NCBI GenBank assembly: GCA_934699705.1
Contig: CAKUXD010000001.1
Span: 1-64,000 of the forward strand
From: an uncultured Candidatus Melainabacteria bacterium
GTDB taxonomy: Bacteria; Cyanobacteriota; Vampirovibrionia; Gastranaerophilales; Gastranaerophilaceae
Reading direction: 5' to 3'
Length of the DNA: 64,000 nucleotides
Shown: positions 60,653 through 64,000 of the stretch, one piece after another
Layout of the letters: every line of letters starts with the position of its first letter
Numbering within the stretch: the first letter of the stretch is position 1
Program-made: the position numbers and the translations under genes
The notes under the pieces: model-generated
The model's database searches: none
Seen by the model: the letters and a program-made list of their open reading frames with translations, nothing else
Told to the model about the DNA's origin: nothing

Positions 60653-60737
60653 ATAGGGGCTCCTGTAAATCTAATAATAATATTCCACATGTGGGCAATT
60701 TTTAAACAATCTATTTGGGTGTTATACTATTAGCAAG

Positions 60738-61052
60738 ATGGATAATAAACTAAATGTAATGTTTAAGAATTTATGTTGTTCAAGATGTAAATCAGATTTT
60801 GGGGAAGAATCAATTGAAGTTTTACGTCAAGAAGAAGCTATGCTTGTAATACGTTTAAACTGCATACATTGCGGAAAAACTTTTGGGGTAGCATTTTTGG
60901 GCGTAGAAGATTTGTCAGTAAAAGATTTTGAAGAAGAAAAGACAGAGTTAAGAATGTTGGAAGATTTACCGCCAATATCAAAAGATGACGTCTTGAACGC
61001 GCATAAATTCATTAAAAATTTAGATGAGCACTGGACAAAATATTTACCATAG
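60738..61052 (+). CDS. Unrecognised zinc-ribbon protein (104 aa)
   Basis: Two CxxC pairs (CCSRCKSDFG and CIHCGKTFGVAF) form a probable zinc ribbon in the first half; the second half is acidic and helical (FEEEKTELRMLEDLPPISKD). No signal peptide. TATACT ends 9 bases before the ATG, with no Shine-Dalgarno, so again a very short leader is likely. Could be a regulatory or adaptor protein; no family recognised. Confidence 0.75.
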   Translation: MDNKLNVMFKNLCCSRCKSDFGEESIEVLRQEEAMLVIRLNCIHCGKTFGVAFLGVEDLSVKDFEEEKTELRMLEDLPPISKDDVLNAHKFIKNLDEHWTKYLP

Positions 61053-61061
61053 TAATTAATT

Positions 61062-61079
61062 GTTAAGGTTTGTAACAAA
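61062..61079 (+). promoter_or_regulatory. HLR1-like direct repeat before tandem paralogue 1
   Basis: GTTAAGGT (61062-61069), 2-base gap, GTAACAAA (61072-61079). It ends 4 bases before the sigma-28 -35 box. Confidence 0.5.
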
Positions 61080-61083
61080 GAGT

Positions 61084-61110
61084 TAAAGATATTCTGAAAA
61101 TTGCCGTAAA
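61084..61110 (+). promoter_or_regulatory. Sigma-28 promoter of tandem paralogue 1
   Basis: TAAAGATA (61084-61091), 11 bases, GCCGTAAA (61103-61110). Start expected near 61117, about 27 bases before the ATG. Confidence 0.7.
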
Positions 61111-61143
61111 ATCATGATGTAAGGTAGTATAGGACATGAATTT

Positions 61144-62436
61144 ATGGGATTAGCGGCATCACAAGCAAGATTATTAACACTAACATCAAGGTTGTCTTCA
61201 ATTGAATTAAGACAACAAGCTATTGCTAACTCAAAAATTTTGTTGGCTAATGATTCAGAAGAAGTATCAAATAAATATACAAAGGCTTTGAATAACCAAA
61301 CTTTAAAAATGTCAGACGGTACAAATGAAATACCTATGACTTATGACAATTTAAAATCCTTTGGTTACGATGTTAAGAGAACTGGTGATGGTTTGATGGC
61401 AGGTGAAACTTCTTATACTAAATCTTCTGAAAAAGTCTTTTCTTCAGGGGATGTATTATCAATTCCAGTTGTACAAAAGCCAAGTCAACCGAGACCTTCT
61501 TCAACTCAACTTAATCCTCCAATAAAAACGGTTTATGAAAATGTTGTTTTTGATTCAGTAGCAATGGCAGACTCTTTAAGTATACTTAATGGTACGAATG
61601 ACTATGGGAAATGGATGACGACAAGAGGTTCGACATTGCCTTCTCAAGCATCACAATTAGCAGTTATTGCAAATAAAGTAGGTGCATTTTCTGCAAATGC
61701 ATCAAAAATTAATGCCTTTAAAGCAGAAGTTTCAAAGGTTGGCATTGTGTATACAACTAAAAACAATGCTTCATATTATTCAGCAAATAACATTAATGCT
61801 TTGTACTCTAAATTCTATGATGTAAAGAGTTCTTTATCAAAAGATGTAGATACATATAATAATAGCTTACCAGCAAAAAATAAAGCCGCAAATGAAGATT
61901 ATCAAAGAAAATGTCAAGCATATGATGAAGCGGTTAATCTTAAAAAACAATGGGACGAATATGATAGTTATTTGGATAAGCTAGAAAAAGCTAAGCTTAA
62001 TACTCAAGACGGCACATCTTCAGTAGGCGGAGCAGGTGGCGGAGGTGCTTCTGCAGGTGCTTCTGGAAGTGCTTCTGGAAGTGTTTCTGGAAGTTCTTCA
62101 AATCCTCAAGCGCAGGCTTTGGCTCAACAATTAAAATCAAATCCACAATTCTTAATTCAGGGTTTATTGAGCGGATATTTGACATTAGTAAAAGACGGTC
62201 AAGATGTTTCAATATCATCTGCAACAAATATTTTAGAACAATACGATAAATCAGATGACGCAGCTGCAGAAGCAGAATACAAGGCTCAAATGGCTAAGAT
62301 TAACAGAAAAGAAAAGATGTTAGATCAACAAATGAAGAACTTAGACACAGAACATAGTGCAATGCAACAAGAAGTTGAGTCTATTAAGTCAATCATTAAA
62401 AACCATGCTGAAAAAGACTTTAACTTATTTGGATAA
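61144..62436 (+). CDS. Tandem paralogue 1: unrecognised sigma-28-driven protein (430 aa)
   Basis: No named family. N-terminal 62 residues (MGLAASQARLLTLTSRLSSI ...) are identical to the next gene; this helix with ELRQQAIANSKILLANDSEE resembles the N-terminal helix of flagellar rod/hook-type proteins in design. The middle (about residues 75-325) is unique: Ser/Asn/Lys-rich, with a Gly/Ser/Ala linker near 295-323 encoded by 12-bp tandem repeats. The last ~99 residues (SNPQFLIQGLLSGYLTLVKD ... MDTEH-like coiled coil ... KDFNLFG) are again shared. No signal peptide; export by the flagellar apparatus is inferred. AGGAC upstream. Confidence 0.85.
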   Translation: MGLAASQARLLTLTSRLSSIELRQQAIANSKILLANDSEEVSNKYTKALNNQTLKMSDGTNEIPMTYDNLKSFGYDVKRTGDGLMAGETSYTKSSEKVFSSGDVLSIPVVQKPSQPRPSSTQLNPPIKTVYENVVFDSVAMADSLSILNGTNDYGKWMTTRGSTLPSQASQLAVIANKVGAFSANASKINAFKAEVSKVGIVYTTKNNASYYSANNINALYSKFYDVKSSLSKDVDTYNNSLPAKNKAANEDYQRKCQAYDEAVNLKKQWDEYDSYLDKLEKAKLNTQDGTSSVGGAGGGGASAGASGSASGSVSGSSSNPQAQALAQQLKSNPQFLIQGLLSGYLTLVKDGQDVSISSATNILEQYDKSDDAAAEAEYKAQMAKINRKEKMLDQQMKNLDTEHSAMQQEVESIKSIIKNHAEKDFNLFG

Positions 62437-62463
62437 AGACCTATTTACAGGTCTTTTTTTTTT
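62435..62463 (+). terminator. Terminator between the tandem paralogues
   Basis: AAAGACCT-ATTTAC-AGGTCTTT plus a long T-run; it overlaps the stop codon of paralogue 1. Confidence 0.88.
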
Positions 62464-62479
62464 ATTGTCTGAAAAACAT

Positions 62480-62506
62480 GTTAAGTTTTGTTAAACATGT
62501 TAAAGT
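62480..62506 (+). promoter_or_regulatory. Triple HLR1-like half-sites before tandem paralogue 2
   Basis: GTTAAGTT (62480), GTTAAACA (62490) and GTTAAAGT (62499), spaced 10 and 9 bases. The last overlaps the sigma-28 -35 box. Confidence 0.5.
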
Positions 62507-62528
62507 TTTAAGCCGAAAATGCCGTAAA
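62501..62528 (+). promoter_or_regulatory. Sigma-28 promoter of tandem paralogue 2
   Basis: TAAAGTTT (62501-62508), 12 bases, GCCGTAAA (62521-62528). The downstream leader is nearly the same as that of paralogue 1. Confidence 0.75.
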
Positions 62529-62562
62529 ACCATGATGTAGGTAGTATATAGGACATGAATTT

Positions 62563-63864
62563 ATGGGATTAGCGGCATCACAAGCAAGATTATTAACACT
62601 AACATCAAGGTTGTCTTCAATTGAATTAAGACAACAAGCTATTGCTAATTCAAAAATTTTGTTGGCTAATGATTCAGAAGAAGTATCAAATAAATATACA
62701 AAAGCATTGAATAACCAAACTTTAAAAATGTCAGATGGTACAAATGAACTTGCTATGAACTATTCAAATCTTAAGTCTTTTGGTTATGATGTCAGAAGAA
62801 CTGGCGACGGTGTCATGGCACAAAGTGGCAAATATTCAGGCACAGTTCTTGCGAAACCAACTTGTAAGCGCCCAGAAGAAATTGAAAAACCTGCAATATT
62901 AGAAAAACCTTTGGGTACTAAAACCACAACAACTGAGGGTTCTGGTGAAGTAAAAGGTATATTTGATTATGTATATGACACAATTGATGCTGTTAGAAAT
63001 ATTAATTACTGGAAAACTGATAGTGGCAAATCGATTGATGTTCAAGGTATGACGGCTGTAGAGAAAAAAGCTGCGGGGGTTACTACGACAGATTATTGGT
63101 CAAGTATTAAAAAGAAAAAAGAAGATTGGAATTCAAAAGTTGTCCCTGCGTTTGATAGAGCGATTGCTCAGTTACAGTCAGCAGGTAGAAATGATTTGGC
63201 TGAAAAATTGACATATCAAAAAACAAGTAAAACGCAATTCATAAGTGAAGAGCGTAGTGAACCAAAAAGTACTTACGATTCAGGTATGAGTTCATACAAT
63301 GCGATAAACCGACACATGACAGTTTGTACAAATGCGATGTTTAATTCGAAAGACGAATACAACTCTGTAACTATTTCTGCAAATGACGGTTCAACAATAA
63401 CAGAAGCGGTTTACACTCCAGAACAACAGACTATTTATAATAATTGGGTGAAAGAAGTTCATCAAGCTGAAAAAGAATGGACTGCTTATGATAATTATGT
63501 AAAAGCAAGTTCAGAAGCAACAGGTGTGTCTGGTTCTTCGGTTGATTTGTATAATCAATTGAGTAGCAATCCACAATTCTTAATTCAGGGTTTATTGAGC
63601 GGATACTTGACGTTAGTAAAAGACGGTCAAGATGTTTCAATATCATCAGCAACGAATATTTTAGAACAATACGATAAATCAGATGACGCGGCGGCAGAAG
63701 CAGAATATAATGCTCAAATGGCTAAGATTAACAGAAAAGAAAAAATATTAGACCAACAAATGAAGAATTTAGATACAGAACATAGTGCAATGCAACAAGA
63801 GGTTGAGTCTATTAAATCAATCATTAAAGACCATGCTGAAAAAGACTTTAACTTGTTTGGATAG
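62563..63864 (+). CDS. Tandem paralogue 2: unrecognised sigma-28-driven protein (433 aa)
   Basis: Residues 1-62 are identical to paralogue 1 and the final ~99 differ at about three positions. The middle (about residues 78-330) is unrelated, with Lys/Glu/Thr-rich stretches (CKRPEEIEKPAILEKPLGTK; DYVYDTIDAVRNINYWKTD) and cysteines absent from the other copy. Own promoter and leader, so independently expressed. Same likely location as paralogue 1; function unknown. Confidence 0.85.
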   Translation: MGLAASQARLLTLTSRLSSIELRQQAIANSKILLANDSEEVSNKYTKALNNQTLKMSDGTNELAMNYSNLKSFGYDVRRTGDGVMAQSGKYSGTVLAKPTCKRPEEIEKPAILEKPLGTKTTTTEGSGEVKGIFDYVYDTIDAVRNINYWKTDSGKSIDVQGMTAVEKKAAGVTTTDYWSSIKKKKEDWNSKVVPAFDRAIAQLQSAGRNDLAEKLTYQKTSKTQFISEERSEPKSTYDSGMSSYNAINRHMTVCTNAMFNSKDEYNSVTISANDGSTITEAVYTPEQQTIYNNWVKEVHQAEKEWTAYDNYVKASSEATGVSGSSVDLYNQLSSNPQFLIQGLLSGYLTLVKDGQDVSISSATNILEQYDKSDDAAAEAEYNAQMAKINRKEKILDQQMKNLDTEHSAMQQEVESIKSIIKDHAEKDFNLFG

Positions 63865-63869
63865 TGAGG

Positions 63870-64000
63870 TTACTCAACATCTTTCATAAGCATTATTGTT
63901 TGTTGTAACTCTTTCCATAAGTATTCTAGTTGTTCATTTACGTATTGAGGTGTATACATATAGCCTTCTGTCTGATATGGAAGATAGGCACTATAAACTT
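63870..64000 (-). CDS. C-terminal end of an unrecognised protein (cut by window)
   Basis: 43 codons open to the window edge, ending TAA at 63872-63870. The residues (SAYLPYQTEGYMYTPQYVNE, then LEYLWKELQQTIMLMKDVE) look like a real helical C-terminus. It is convergent with paralogue 2, 5 bases apart. No family recognised. Confidence 0.5.
   Translation of the reverse strand, partial: VYSAYLPYQTEGYMYTPQYVNEQLEYLWKELQQTIMLMKDVE

Overview
This 64 kb window reads as ordinary AT-rich chromosome from an anaerobic, flagellated, outer-membrane-bearing bacterium. The best fit is a non-photosynthetic relative of the cyanobacteria (Vampirovibrionia/Melainabacteria, probably a gut Gastranaerophilales lineage). 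This placement is inferred from family knowledge, not from a search. The evidence is a cyanobacterial RpaB/Ycf27-type response regulator at the left edge, KdsB (hence Kdo-containing LPS), an SLH-domain envelope protein, pyruvate:ferredoxin oxidoreductase as the central carbon enzyme, and flagellar genes. No rRNA, tRNA, CRISPR array, insertion sequence or intact prophage was seen.

Layout. 1-695 is rpaB, cut by the window edge. 0.8-5.3 kb is a leftward operon accD-accA-prmA-two membrane-anchored unknowns-kdsB. 5.4-8.3 kb holds a matrixin-type protease diverging from ybaB-recR, then an orphan oligopeptide ABC ATPase. 8.5-14.8 kb holds an M16 peptidase, a UbiA-family prenyltransferase, a ROK kinase with NanE, a YajQ-family protein and an amino acid permease. 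14.9-26.4 kb is the accessory-looking part: a Cys-rich exported protein, flagellin, two prepilin-like proteins, several unrecognised proteins, a three-copy intergenic repeat and a probable phage-gene remnant. It is interspersed with a BlaI-type repressor and radA.

26.5-41.6 kb returns to core genes: a NarL-type regulator, proC, rpmH-rnpA, rpsU, purB, pgpH-ybeY-dgkA, thrB, a YhaM-like HD protein, a DivIC-like protein with a TPR protein, a WecG/TagA glycosyltransferase, a lone transketolase N-terminal subunit and a nucleobase deaminase. 41.8-49.0 kb has nifJ and a flagellar export/C-ring operon (FliM/FliN-like, FliO, P, Q, R). 49-60.6 kb carries envelope and division genes: an SLH protein, a class A PBP, lysS, and the leftward cluster rsmH-ftsL-like-PBP2-murE-nagA. 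61-64 kb has two tandem paralogues of unknown function with identical ends and unrelated middles.

How it fits together. Four sigma-28-type promoters are readable: before flagellin, before a small unknown at 21.4 kb, and before each tandem paralogue. This suggests the unknowns are flagellum-associated or flagellar-exported. Seven promoters in the accessory parts, of three different core types, each have a direct repeat of GTTAMN-like half-sites 9-10 bp apart just upstream. That layout resembles the HLR1 element bound by RpaB in cyanobacteria, and an RpaB orthologue lies at the left edge. A candidate RpaB regulon for surface, pilin and flagellum-related genes is the most interesting idea from this window. 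Two other genome-style features stand out: a set of genes with a -10 box exactly 6 bp before the start codon and no Shine-Dalgarno (probable leaderless mRNAs), and very long, nearly loop-less terminator hairpins.
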